From NCBI GenBank assembly GCA_947477655.1, contig CANJTS010000007.1:62001-126000 (forward strand): a DNA stretch of 64,000 nt. Reading direction: 5' to 3'. Shown piece by piece: positions 1 to 8,375 of the stretch; the first letter of the stretch is position 1; each line of letters begins with the position of its first letter. The stretch is from CAILUG01 sp903844415 (lineage in GTDB: Bacteria; Pseudomonadota; Gammaproteobacteria; Pseudomonadales; Pseudohongiellaceae). The notes beneath the pieces are model-generated. The model worked only from the letters and a program-made list of their open reading frames with translations, was not told where the DNA came from and did not search any database. The translations under genes and the position numbers were made by a program.

Positions 1-765
1 ATCATGCTCGTTGCTCCTCTAGTTGCACCTCTAATGGGCTCATTGTTGCTCTACTTTACATCCTGGGAAGGGATCTTTGCAGCCTTGACTGTGTATCCCT
101 TGCTTGTGTTATTGCTAGCCTGGAAATTTTTACCCGAATCCAAACCAAAAGATGACCATGGGCAACGACTCACCATGCTCGGAAATTACCTTATCATCCT
201 CGGCAATCACAAAATTTATCTGGATTTACTGTGTTTCATGCTGTCCGCCTTGGCTTTTTTCACATATCTGACTTCTGTTTCCTTTGTTTACATCACATAT
301 TACGGCGTGAGCGAAACATTATTCGGGGTCTTGTTTGCGTGTTCTGCTGGGGCACTGATTCTTGTCAACTACATCAACGTAAGAGTGGTTTCACATGTAG
401 GGCCTCGCCGCATGATGCATATTGGTTTGGCGCTGGGTATAGTCTTTTCCTTGTTGCTACTTGCAACAACATTGCTTGAGCTAGGGTTCATCCTGACCGT
501 CGCCAGTTTCGTGTGTATCGTGGGCAGTCTTGGTATTGCGGCGGTGAATGCCGATGCATTAATTCTGCTTGAGTTTCCGCGGCAGGCAAGTTCTGCATCT
601 GCAGTTACCGGCACTCTGCGTTTTGGTTGTGGTGCGCTGGCTGGTCCAATTCTGGCTTGGTGCTACGACGGTACTCCTTTACCTGTAGCGATCTTGTTGC
701 TGTGTGCGTTACTGGGAGCGGGCTTAATGCAAGTGCTGCGAAAAATTCTGCACCCAACTAATTAA
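1..765 (+). CDS. Bcr/CflA-type MFS drug-efflux transporter, 3' part only
   Basis: This is the C-terminal part of an inner-membrane proton-driven efflux permease. The frame is open at base 1 and the first visible Met (base 4) lies inside a membrane segment, so the true start is upstream of the window. About eight hydrophobic helices are visible. The opening segment APLVAPLMGS followed by a Trp-containing loop and LPES matches the helix 5-6 region of the Bcr/CflA subfamily. The gene ends about 160 bases before the convergent nadE stop. The substrate cannot be told from sequence. The family assignment is fairly firm; bicyclomycin or chloramphenicol export is only a family-level guess. Confidence 0.75.
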   Translation: MMLVAPLVAPLMGSLLLYFTSWEGIFAALTVYPLLVLLLAWKFLPESKPKDDHGQRLTMLGNYLIILGNHKIYLDLLCFMLSALAFFTYLTSVSFVYITYYGVSETLFGVLFACSAGALILVNYINVRVVSHVGPRRMMHIGLALGIVFSLLLLATTLLELGFILTVASFVCIVGSLGIAAVNADALILLEFPRQASSASAVTGTLRFGCGALAGPILAWCYDGTPLPVAILLLCALLGAGLMQVLRKILHPTN

Positions 766-924
766 GGACACTCTACTGGTGAATGTCTTTTTGCTTGGGA
801 GCATTTTAAGTTCGGTGCCCGAACCTACATATACTGCCTGTAAACTTTGGTTCTGCATGCGCAATCACCTAGCCCGCAACCAAAATTGCTAATTTGCGAA
901 GATGTCTTTAAAGAATCTTCGTGA

Positions 925-2604
925 TTAATCGCCTGGCTTCCACCCTGCTGTTATCGGATAACGTCTATCGCGGCCAAAACCACGTTTGCTGATACGAACT
1001 CCTATAGGTGCCTGACGCCGTTTATACTCATTGCGATCCACCAAGCAAATTACCTTTTCTACTGTGGCGAGATCAAAACCCTGCGCACAGATTGCTTGCG
1101 CGCTTAGATCTTCTTCAATATAAAGTTCGAGAATACGATCGAGTACTGGATAAGGGGGCAAGCTGTCTGCATCCAGTTGACCAGGAGCAAGTTCTGCAGT
1201 GGGTGGACGCTCAATCACTCGCTGCGGTATCACAGGTTGCACACCTAACCCGTTGCGATAACGTGCCAAGGCATAAACATACATCTTGGGTACATCTTTT
1301 AACACATCAAAACCGCCAGCCATGTCACCATACAGTGTGGAATAACCAACAGCCATTTCACTTTTGTTGCCAGTGGTCAGCACTAGCATGCCCTTTTTAT
1401 TGGATATTGCCATCAACAACACACCTCTACAGCGTGCTTGTAAATTTTGTTCGGCCAGATCCACAGCGGTGCCGGCAAATTCATCAGCTAATACCGTCAT
1501 AAAACCAGCATAGAGATCACCTATAGGAATAATCCTGAAATCCACGCCCAGTTGCTGCGCTTGTGTTGTGGCATCATCAATACTCATCTGCGCAGTGTAG
1601 GCAAAAGGCATCATGATGGCATGTACACAGTCTTTGCCTAGAGCATCCACCGCCAGCGCCAACGTGAGCGCTGAATCAATTCCACCAGATAATCCCAATA
1701 TCACTTTGTGAAAATGATTTTTGCGGACATAGTCACGCAAACCCAACACCAGTGCTGCGTATAATTGCGCTTCACTACTGAGCACAACGCTCTGCTCTCC
1801 AGGTCGCAGCGTCAAAGGATTACCCATATCCAACCTGACAGGTAGTAACTGTTCCTTGAAATGTGCCAATTGCACTTGTACGGCTCCATAGGCATCAACT
1901 GCCATAGACCCGCCATCAAATACCAGTTCATCTTGACCGCCCACTTGGTTGACATACACGATGGGCATCTCACCTTGTATTGCTCTTTGTTGCAATATCG
2001 ACTTGCGTTCACGCGTTTTATCTACGTGAAAAGGTGATCCATTAATATTGATCATCAGTTTTGCACCAGCATCACGTGCCTGATGCATGGGTTTGTTTTT
2101 CCAAAGATCTTCACAAATGGTGAATGCAACAGGAATACCGGCAATGTTGATCACCAGCGGTTTATGCCCCTTTTTAAAATAACGCTTCTCATCAAATACC
2201 TGATAATTTGGCAAACATTGCTTGCAGTAAGTACCAATAACCACCCCATCCTTGATGACCGCCAACATGTTATACAAATGTCCATCAATGCGGCCAGGAT
2301 AGCCAATAACCAGACACACCGGGAACTTTTCTGCACATAGAGCCTGTAGCGCTTGTGCGATCCTGATATCTAGACTCGGGCGCAGTAATAAATCTTCTGG
2401 CGGATAAGCGGTTAGCACCAGTTCCGGAAATACCACTATATCTGGAGCAAATTGTGAGATCGCAATTTTACTGTTATGAATTACCAGCTGGGTGTTGCCA
2501 TGAATGTCTCCAACCAGCGGATTAATCTGAGCCATAACAATGGTGAGAGCTGCAACAGGGTTGGGCATGGGCGTGGGCGTGGGCGTGGGCGTGGGCTTGG
2601 ACAT
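925..2604 (-). CDS. nadE: Glutamine-dependent NAD(+) synthetase
   Basis: Last step of NAD synthesis in the cytoplasm: converts nicotinic acid adenine dinucleotide to NAD using glutamine and ATP. Two domains are visible: an N-terminal nitrilase-type glutaminase (about residues 20-270) with a Glu-Lys-Cys triad (FPELVL, the Lys before QCLPNYQVFDEKRYF, and the Cys in FTICEDLW), and a C-terminal synthetase with the ATP-pyrophosphatase P-loop LSGGIDS. About 559 residues is usual for the two-domain form. The start is uncertain. The first ATG (2602-2604) is followed by a Pro-Thr repeat encoded by a hexanucleotide tandem repeat; homologues begin near ALTIVMAQINP, so the internal Met at 2566-2568 is an alternative start. 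No strong ribosome-binding site is seen at either. Confidence 0.95.
   Translation of the reverse strand: MSKPTPTPTPTPMPNPVAALTIVMAQINPLVGDIHGNTQLVIHNSKIAISQFAPDIVVFPELVLTAYPPEDLLLRPSLDIRIAQALQALCAEKFPVCLVIGYPGRIDGHLYNMLAVIKDGVVIGTYCKQCLPNYQVFDEKRYFKKGHKPLVINIAGIPVAFTICEDLWKNKPMHQARDAGAKLMININGSPFHVDKTRERKSILQQRAIQGEMPIVYVNQVGGQDELVFDGGSMAVDAYGAVQVQLAHFKEQLLPVRLDMGNPLTLRPGEQSVVLSSEAQLYAALVLGLRDYVRKNHFHKVILGLSGGIDSALTLALAVDALGKDCVHAIMMPFAYTAQMSIDDATTQAQQLGVDFRIIPIGDLYAGFMTVLADEFAGTAVDLAEQNLQARCRGVLLMAISNKKGMLVLTTGNKSEMAVGYSTLYGDMAGGFDVLKDVPKMYVYALARYRNGLGVQPVIPQRVIERPPTAELAPGQLDADSLPPYPVLDRILELYIEEDLSAQAICAQGFDLATVEKVICLVDRNEYKRRQAPIGVRISKRGFGRDRRYPITAGWKPGD
2562..2597. repeat. Hexanucleotide tandem repeat TGGGCG (six units)
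   Basis: Six head-to-tail 6-bp units: four perfect TGGGCG flanked by variants TGGGCA and TGGGCT. It lies inside the 5' end of nadE and encodes alternating Pro-Thr on the minus strand. The unit is a multiple of three, so slippage would change length without shifting the frame. Confidence 0.9.
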
Positions 2605-2704
2605 CAAAAAAGTGTCTCGATTCGCTACGGAGATGAACTAGAAAATAGACTAAAGGTGTTGTATTGTCTGATATTGTGTATCGATTGGCAAAACCTCTAT
2701 CACC

Positions 2705-2947
2705 ATGAATCTGATTCGAATAATCACCTGGTTAATAGTCATCTGGACCCTCTGGTTCTTGGCGAAAAACTATCTTAAAAAGCAAAACCAGCAGCAGGAT
2801 AAGCCGCCCAGCAAAAAACATATTATGGTGCAATGCCAGCTTTGTCAGGTACACCTGCCCGATACTGACGCTGTTCTGTATGACTCACGCTGGTTCTGCG
2901 ATAGGGCCCATCTGCAGATCTATCTTCAAAAAAAATCAAAAAACTAA
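2705..2947 (+). CDS. PP0621-like small membrane-anchored protein
   Basis: An 80-residue protein with one N-terminal membrane helix (IITWLIVIWTLWFLA), a Lys/Gln-rich linker, then a small cysteine-containing domain: CQLCQ, and a later Cys in WFCDRAH. The CxxC plus Cys/His spacing suggests a small metal-binding fold. The overall pattern matches the PP0621 family of unknown function, which in Pseudomonas-like genomes sits next to pilS-pilR. That fits here, because a pilR relic follows directly. The start is the ATG after a short A/T-rich leader. Function is unknown. Confidence 0.7.
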   Translation: MNLIRIITWLIVIWTLWFLAKNYLKKQNQQQDKPPSKKHIMVQCQLCQVHLPDTDAVLYDSRWFCDRAHLQIYLQKKSKN

Positions 2948-3095
2948 TTTTCTTTCAATAGAGCTTGATCATAGAGATTGATCAATGACCGGTCTCTATG
3001 CCAGTTACGACACCTCGCTCGATGTTGAAAATGACAACGAGCAACAAAATAAATAAATTATTACTATCTCAAACTTATACCGCTTGGTTAGGTAA

Positions 3096-3803
3096 GGTTT
3101 TTTTCAATCTGTACAAGGCGGCATGTTAATTTTTTGACGAGATTGCTGATTTATCTTTGCATATGCAGTTAAAGTTATTACGAGCCATTCAGGAGAAATC
3201 TATTTGCCCTGTCGGTTCACAAACAGAAACTCCAGTTGATATCCGTTTGTTAAGTGCAACCCATAAAAATCTGGAGGATGCCGTTGCAACTGCAAGGACG
3301 CGCTAAGACCATTATTGCCACATCAATGTTATTGAGTCACAGGTTCTACCACAGCATGGCCATAAAGATAACCGGCTATTACTAGTAAATTCAGATTTAA
3401 AAACATACCCATCTCGCATAATCACAGCTGTATAACTTAACCAAGCTGCATTTTTAGCGTTACAAGAATATTTCTATCCTAGCAATGTCCACGCACTTGA
3501 AAACATACTGCATCGAGCCAATGCGCCTGCAGATAATGCCCATATTGATACTAGTGACTTATTGGAATTGTCCCAACCCAAGCAAGGACATCCTCTAATA
3601 GTTATATCGATTGCACCAGCTAGTAATTCCGACTTAGACGCACAAGATAAGATTTTATTGAAACTGCATCTGGAAAATATTGAACGCTTAACAATCTAGA
3701 CAGCACTGGAAGAAAACCGGTGGAACCGAACAGCTGCAGCACAAAATCTGGGGATGAGCTTTCGTTCTTTTCCTTATCGTCTGAAAAACCGGGCCTAGAG
3801 TAA
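3096..3803 (+). pseudogene. pilR: Decayed pilR (sigma-54 response regulator), 3' half only
   Basis: PilR is the NtrC-type activator of pilin transcription. Only remnants of its AAA+ and DNA-binding domains remain. Frame of base 3096 gives GFFQSVQGGMLIF. The frame then shifts in the T-run at 3130-3135 and continues as DEIADLSLHMQLKLLRAIQE, then PVDIRLLSATHKNLE. In-frame stops occur at 3304 (a CAA Gln codon apparently turned to TAA, before DHYCHINVIE), 3433 and 3697. Downstream are YPSNVHALENILHRA and the Fis-type helix-turn-helix NRTAAAQNLGMSFR. Restoring one A near 3786 would let the frame read LKKPGLE and stop at 3801-3803. The receiver domain, Walker A (GESGTGK) region and pilS are not recognisable upstream. 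Intact fimT follows, as in pilR-fimT order elsewhere. Confidence 0.9.
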
Positions 3804-3825
3804 TCATCCTTTAGCACAGGTTAAC

Positions 3826-3854
3826 TTGACACATTCAAGATTCAACACTTTACT
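3826..3854 (+). promoter_or_regulatory. Possible sigma-70 promoter for fimT
   Basis: A perfect TTGACA (3826-3831) is followed after 17 bases by a weak -10, TTTACT (3849-3854), about 40 bases before the fimT start. It begins just after the pilR relic, so it could give fimT its own transcript. Confidence 0.4.
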
Positions 3855-3896
3855 AAGCTATCTTCTCGCACAGCCCATATCATACGGAGGTGATGT

Positions 3897-4457
3897 GTGA
3901 ATTCTTTCCGAGGTTTTTCTTTATTCGAATTACTGATCACACTGGCAATTATTGCCATAGTTGTCTGTTTCGCAATTCCTGACCTAAGTGGCGCGCTTCA
4001 ATCAAATGCAGGCGAAATAGAAGTAAATAACCTAGCAAGGTCAATGCATTATGCTCGTTCTGCCGCTATTTCTAGTGGTCGAATGGTGACCGTGTGTCGC
4101 AGTAAAAACGGAGACACTTGTGGTGGAGAATGGCAACAGGGCATATTGGTGTTTACCGATACTAATGCTGATCATGTATTTAATGCTGAAGATCAGACAT
4201 TACGATACATACAGACAATAGATCCTGTTGGTACGCTCTCAATGAGCTCTTTCCCCAATCGGCAATATCTGCAATTCACCCCTATGGGATCTACTAATCA
4301 ACAATCAGGAAACTTTACCTGGTGCCCTCCAGGAAATGACAAAGAACTTGCACGACAATTAATTTTTACCCACACCGGCAGAACAAGATTCGCTCGGGAT
4401 GGAGATGGTGACGGGGTTCGTGAAGGTGCAAACGGCAATGCATTAAATTGTGATTAA
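3897..4457 (+). CDS. fimT: FimT/GspH-family minor pseudopilin
   Basis: A type IV pilus minor pilin, processed and inserted in the inner membrane. The class III leader MNSFRG is followed by FSLFELLITLAIIAIVVCFA, with the conserved Glu at mature position 5 and the Pro that ends the first helix segment. The C-terminal part has paired cysteines (CRSKNGDTC, later CPPG and a terminal Cys), usual for GspH/FimT. The start is a GTG at 3897 chosen because GGAGG (3886-3890) precedes it at good spacing. It follows the pilR relic and converges on pilE. 186 residues is typical. It is separated in orientation from the pilVWXE operon. Confidence 0.9.
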   Translation: MNSFRGFSLFELLITLAIIAIVVCFAIPDLSGALQSNAGEIEVNNLARSMHYARSAAISSGRMVTVCRSKNGDTCGGEWQQGILVFTDTNADHVFNAEDQTLRYIQTIDPVGTLSMSSFPNRQYLQFTPMGSTNQQSGNFTWCPPGNDKELARQLIFTHTGRTRFARDGDGDGVREGANGNALNCD

Positions 4458-4585
4458 TATATTATTTAATGCTTAGAAAAATATAGTGCAAAAGGACAAA
4501 AGCAGCGGAGAATTCGCAAATAGTTAAGCAACAAACTTTTAAGAATAGCTAGTCACAATTTTTAGCTCATAAAAAACATGTTAAT

Positions 4586-5026
4586 TCACAACCAGCACAA
4601 GGAGTTTAGATCATCATTTTTATTCAGAGCTGACTTTACTCCCAAACTGCTCATAGTAAGTTTGGCACAATCAATATCTTTTGCCTGCTCTCCAATTGCC
4701 GTCGCAACCAAGTTCCAGCCAACACCCTCGGAAGTACTGGCATACATAATTGAATAATGCCCCCCTTCGCTTATATAGAATTCACCAGATTTTACGCCTG
4801 TAATCAATTCAGAAAAATCATCCGCATATTTGTTATGACTCAAGTAGAACTGCTCCGACAACGTTGAAAGCCTCAGCAACGAAATTATCGCATCTGATCG
4901 GTTTGCCTTCAGGATAATGTCACGATAAGTAGGGAGCGCTAAAGCTGCCACTATCCCAACAACAAGGAAAACTAATAGGATTTCTAACAGGGTAAATCCT
5001 TTTGAATTGAGATTCTTAAAGCACAT
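4586..5026 (-). CDS. pilE: PilE-type minor pilin
   Basis: A type IV pilin-like protein of 146 residues, last gene of the minus-strand minor-pilin operon. The short leader MCFKNLNSKG ends in the prepilin peptidase site, then FTLLEILLVFLVVGIVAALA with Glu5 and Pro22-like ALP. A C-terminal Cys pair (DIDCAKL and NSLCWL) probably forms the D-loop disulfide. Homologues named PilE or PilA2 share this size and position. It starts 25 bases after pilX, where pilY1 normally lies in between. In Pseudomonas, PilE helps to connect the priming minor-pilin complex to the major pilin. Confidence 0.88.
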   Translation of the reverse strand: MCFKNLNSKGFTLLEILLVFLVVGIVAALALPTYRDIILKANRSDAIISLLRLSTLSEQFYLSHNKYADDFSELITGVKSGEFYISEGGHYSIMYASTSEGVGWNLVATAIGEQAKDIDCAKLTMSSLGVKSALNKNDDLNSLCWL

Positions 5027-5051
5027 AACTACACTCCATGTACTACCCTTT

Positions 5052-5699
5052 CTAAATCGGATTATCCAGCTGTTCCCACGTTATCCTTTTTCCTTCTCCA
5101 GCAGCTGCAATCTTTATAGTACTACGTAACATAATTTGAGCATGACTATCTGCAATAGTGACAAAGGCGATGATTCGATAGCGGTTTGCTTTGTTGGTTT
5201 CAGCCAAAGGCTCGGCTGGATTTTTCGCTGTAAAACACCAGTATTCAACAATGTATTTAGTGATGATGTCAGTCTCAGGCACTTGCAAGATTTGATAGCC
5301 GCCACTACCCTCAGCCCACTGTGATAAAGAAAAATACGGCTCAGCAGAAGTCTTATTAAGATTGCAGGCATCCCAGAGAGTGGCAGAACTTCCACTAAAA
5401 CAAAACCCTTTGGCACAATTCGATTTGAAACATACAAGAACACAGTTGGTATCATTGAGACTGTTTTCAGAGAAATTACCAGCTTTTATCAAGGTGTCTT
5501 CTACCGAAGACAAAACAAATTCTGCAGCTTCGAAAACCTGCTGGTGTAAGCGGTTGTTGCTGGACATTTGCATTTCCAGACCAGTGGTATCCATGGTGGA
5601 CACAGCTATCATGCTGACCAACAACAGCATCAATAAGGCAACTATAAGCAACATGCCTCTTTGATTGCCGCACAAATTTGTTTTTTTAAAATTTGGCAT
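5052..5699 (-). CDS. pilX: PilX-type minor pilin
   Basis: Minor pilin of the priming complex, 215 residues. The leader ends NQRG, then MLLIVALLMLLLVSMIAVST. Glu5 is missing, which is usual for PilX and not a defect. The motif EMQMSSNNRLHQQVFEAAE is the typical PilX N-terminal helix after the membrane segment. Several Cys (TNCVLVCF, NCAKGFCF) suggest disulfides in the globular head. It lies 14 bases after pilW on the minus strand and is followed directly by pilE. PilX normally works with PilY1, whose gene is not in this cluster. Confidence 0.88.
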   Translation of the reverse strand: MPNFKKTNLCGNQRGMLLIVALLMLLLVSMIAVSTMDTTGLEMQMSSNNRLHQQVFEAAEFVLSSVEDTLIKAGNFSENSLNDTNCVLVCFKSNCAKGFCFSGSSATLWDACNLNKTSAEPYFSLSQWAEGSGGYQILQVPETDIITKYIVEYWCFTAKNPAEPLAETNKANRYRIIAFVTIADSHAQIMLRSTIKIAAAGEGKRITWEQLDNPI

Positions 5700-5713
5700 C
5701 CATGCTGCCTTTT

Positions 5714-6805
5714 TTAATTTCTGAGAGTGATGGTGGTTTCGACAAGTTGACGCATGAATCGATCTGACCCATCCGAACCTTTAATTTGTTCAAACTCAGG
5801 GTAATTGACCTTTTTGTTATAAACAGGCAATGCTGAACGCAACCTCAGTGCCAAACGAACACTTTTTACTTTGTCCCAATGTAGACCAGGATAATCAGCC
5901 CCAACATAAATATCAGGAATATTGTCATTGTTATCAGCATCAAATCCATACAAAATCTGCATGTATTCCACACCCTGAACAAGCTCCTCTGCAGCTGTGT
6001 AAATTGTATGCGTATTGGTATTTAGCAAAAGTCTCTCCCGATGCAGAGTTGGCACACCAGCATCATTACTGGAAACGCCCACATAATAAGCCGCGCTGCT
6101 CAACGCCATTAAATTTGAACCCGATGGGTACTCTAATGCCAAGGAAGCAGCCAAAGAATTACAAGAAAAATTTCCCGCTAAATTGCTAGTGCAGTTTCCC
6201 TGAGTAGATGATCCGGCAGCATGCTCCATACTAGTGGCGGTGTTGCTGGCATTGCCGGGCCCGCTTAGCTGAAATACGCCAACTTGTTGGCAGTCTGGTG
6301 TGGTGATCATCATGATCTGCCCACTTTTGTAGGGATGCCTACTGGCCAATGGAATTACTGCTGATGCAATATTCTGCATACTTGTTAGTCGCAGTCCGGA
6401 AGCATCCCCTCTGCGAATAACTATGGCATCTGTGTTAGGCAAAATATCTGCTCGAAATTCTTTGGGGAAACTTTTTCTGCCAGCTTTATAGTCAAATCCT
6501 TGTATGCCTGCTCCAGCCAGGTACCAGTTTCCCGAGCTACCTTTGACTGAGTTGGCGTAACTCAAGGCCTGTGAATTACAGCCAGTAAAGCCCGCCATGT
6601 GAATTTCATCAGCAAGAATTCTTACAACATAACGGGCGTTTTCCTGGATAGTGGCCAGTTCATGTTCCATTATGAAAATGTTTTTGTTGAATACCAGCAT
6701 CTGCACTACGCCGCTCATAATGGTTACGCTCAGAGCGATCGACACCATCATTTCAACTAAAGTAAAGCCGTAGTGCAGTTGGTTTAAAGCAGATTTAGAG
6801 AACAT
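5714..6805 (-). CDS. pilW: PilW-type minor pilin
   Basis: The large minor pilin of the type IV pilus priming complex, 363 residues. The leader ends LHYG, followed by FTLVEMMVSIALSVTIMSGV with Glu5. The next motif, ENARYVVRILADEIHMAGFTGC, is characteristic of PilW. The long globular domain carries cysteines and an Asp/Asn-rich segment (DADNNDNIPD) that could bind calcium, which is an inference. It lies five bases after pilV and fourteen before pilX, so these are cotranscribed on the minus strand. Confidence 0.9.
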   Translation of the reverse strand: MFSKSALNQLHYGFTLVEMMVSIALSVTIMSGVVQMLVFNKNIFIMEHELATIQENARYVVRILADEIHMAGFTGCNSQALSYANSVKGSSGNWYLAGAGIQGFDYKAGRKSFPKEFRADILPNTDAIVIRRGDASGLRLTSMQNIASAVIPLASRHPYKSGQIMMITTPDCQQVGVFQLSGPGNASNTATSMEHAAGSSTQGNCTSNLAGNFSCNSLAASLALEYPSGSNLMALSSAAYYVGVSSNDAGVPTLHRERLLLNTNTHTIYTAAEELVQGVEYMQILYGFDADNNDNIPDIYVGADYPGLHWDKVKSVRLALRLRSALPVYNKKVNYPEFEQIKGSDGSDRFMRQLVETTITLRN

Positions 6806-6810
6806 CTCTA

Positions 6811-7350
6811 CTAAATCCTAGTTGTTACAGAAACCATTGCCTGACCGGAGGAGCTATCAAAATTTCCAGACATAGACCTGTGGTAACGAATTGAAACCAT
6901 ATAAATTCGGGTCTCTGGGTTAAACAGTATCTGGCTTTGACCTTGAGGCAAATAGGCTTCGCTGTTAACTTTTTCACGCCATTGGTTTATATCCCACAAT
7001 GCCATTTCGTCGGAGTTACAAGTTTGCTCTTCACAATTGTCTCCGGCCGACTGTGGCTCTTGTAAATAGGTGATTGCATAGGAATTGTTGCCTCTATTTG
7101 CGCGAATTCGTTCAGTCATATCAGCAAGCAAAAACTGAGCCTGAGAATCAAGCAAGGCAAGATGATTATATTGTAATGCCTCATTCTGCAGGGCAGTCAT
7201 ACCGAGCATCCCTAACGTCAGAATGAATAGAGATATTAATACTTCTATTAAGGTGAAGCCGGGTGATAGCGGGCTAATCTTGTAAAAATACACGTCGAAA
7301 TTCCTATTTATTTGTCTCCAGCTGCACGCATGAAGACATCTATAGTGCAT
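6811..7350 (-). CDS. pilV: PilV-type minor pilin
   Basis: A minor pilin of 179 residues, first gene of the pilVWXE run. The cleavage site is Gly31/Phe32 in LSPGFTLIEVLISLFILTLG, with Glu5 present; ALQNEALQYNHLALLDSQA is typical of PilV. The 31-residue leader is long for a class III signal, so the true start may be downstream of the ATG at 7350. The gene begins 47 bases after ispH on the same strand, so it could be read through from the ispH transcript. A CEEQTC motif suggests a small disulfide loop. Confidence 0.87.
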   Translation of the reverse strand: MHYRCLHACSWRQINRNFDVYFYKISPLSPGFTLIEVLISLFILTLGMLGMTALQNEALQYNHLALLDSQAQFLLADMTERIRANRGNNSYAITYLQEPQSAGDNCEEQTCNSDEMALWDINQWREKVNSEAYLPQGQSQILFNPETRIYMVSIRYHRSMSGNFDSSSGQAMVSVTTRI

Positions 7351-7397
7351 TTTCAGTATAGGACAATTTTACAGACAGCGAGAAATAAATGAGGAAT

Positions 7398-8375
7398 TTA
7401 GTTGAGTCGCAATTCTTTGGGCATGGAGAAGACTATAGTTTCTTCAACACCTTTCATCTCTTGTGGCAGCTGACCACCGAGTGAGATTAAACGATCGATA
7501 ACTTTTTTTACCAGCACTTCCGGCGCAGAAGCACCTGCGGTAACACCAACTCTCGATTTGTTAAGAAGCCATTCCTGCTGAATTTCTTCGGCATGATCTA
7601 TCAAGTAGGATTCACAATTGCTGCGTTGCGCCAATTCTTTCAATCGGTTGGAATTTGAACTGTTTGGAGAACCAACAACCAACACCAATTGTGTTTCAAG
7701 CGCCAATTGCTTGACAGCATCCTGACGATTTTGGGTGGCGTAACAAATATCGTTTTTGCGTGGACCTTTGATGGCTGGGAAGCGTTTTTTCAAAGCTCCG
7801 ACAATGCGTGCAGTGTCATCCATCGACAATGTTGTTTGTGTAACAAAAGCCAGGTGATCCGCATCCTTGATTTCCAACTTCCAAACATCACTCTCTTCTT
7901 CTACCAGATAAATCCTGCCTCCGTAACTGGCATCAAACTGCCCCATAGTACCTTCTACTTCTGGATGAAAGGCATGGCCAATGAGTATGCATTCTTCCCC
8001 AGTACGACTGTAACTCTGCACTTCCATATGAACTTTTGTTACCAGAGGACACGTGGCGTCAAATATTTTCAATCCCAATATATCTGCTTCTTTTTTTACT
8101 GCCGTGGATACACCGTGCGCACTAAAAACAACGATAGGCGCTCTCTGGTCAGATTTTGAATGTTGAACATCCTTCAGTTCGTCCACAAAAACAGCGCCTC
8201 TTTGTCTAAGGCCCTCTACTACAAATTTATTGTGTACTACTTCATGCCGAACATAGATTGGAGCACCAAATAAATCCAGAGCTCTATTCACGATGTCTAT
8301 AGCTCGGTCGACACCGGCACAAAATCCTCTCGGATTAGCAAGCTGAATTGAAAATTGATTTGGGGGAACTATCAC
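7398..8375 (-). CDS. ispH: 4-hydroxy-3-methylbut-2-enyl diphosphate reductase
   Basis: Last enzyme of the MEP isoprenoid pathway, making IPP and DMAPP with a [4Fe-4S] cluster. The three cluster cysteines are visible at about residues 19 (NPRGFCAGVDRA), 109 (DATCPLVTKVH) and 211 (NDICYATQNRQ). The motif RHEVVHN and the HAFHPEVEGT His are also present. 325 residues is usual. The start overlaps the fkpB stop by four bases (ATGA), in the conserved lspA-fkpB-ispH order. ispB and ispE of the same pathway are elsewhere in this window. Confidence 0.97.
   Translation of the reverse strand: MIVPPNQFSIQLANPRGFCAGVDRAIDIVNRALDLFGAPIYVRHEVVHNKFVVEGLRQRGAVFVDELKDVQHSKSDQRAPIVVFSAHGVSTAVKKEADILGLKIFDATCPLVTKVHMEVQSYSRTGEECILIGHAFHPEVEGTMGQFDASYGGRIYLVEEESDVWKLEIKDADHLAFVTQTTLSMDDTARIVGALKKRFPAIKGPRKNDICYATQNRQDAVKQLALETQLVLVVGSPNSSNSNRLKELAQRSNCESYLIDHAEEIQQEWLLNKSRVGVTAGASAPEVLVKKVIDRLISLGGQLPQEMKGVEETIVFSMPKELRLN

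Noticed and set aside
897..921. Hairpin CGAAGAT/ATCTTCG after nadE
   Set aside because: Short stem, no T-run on the minus strand; too weak to call a terminator.
1008..1502. 164-codon open frame antisense to nadE
   Set aside because: It lies within the well-supported nadE gene, has no family motif, and its composition follows the opposite strand.
3620..3817. 65-codon antisense open frame in the pilR relic
   Set aside because: The plus strand encodes recognisable PilR residues there; the antisense frame is by chance.
5052..5699. Missing Glu5 in PilX taken as a defect
   Set aside because: PilX-family pilins usually lack Glu5.
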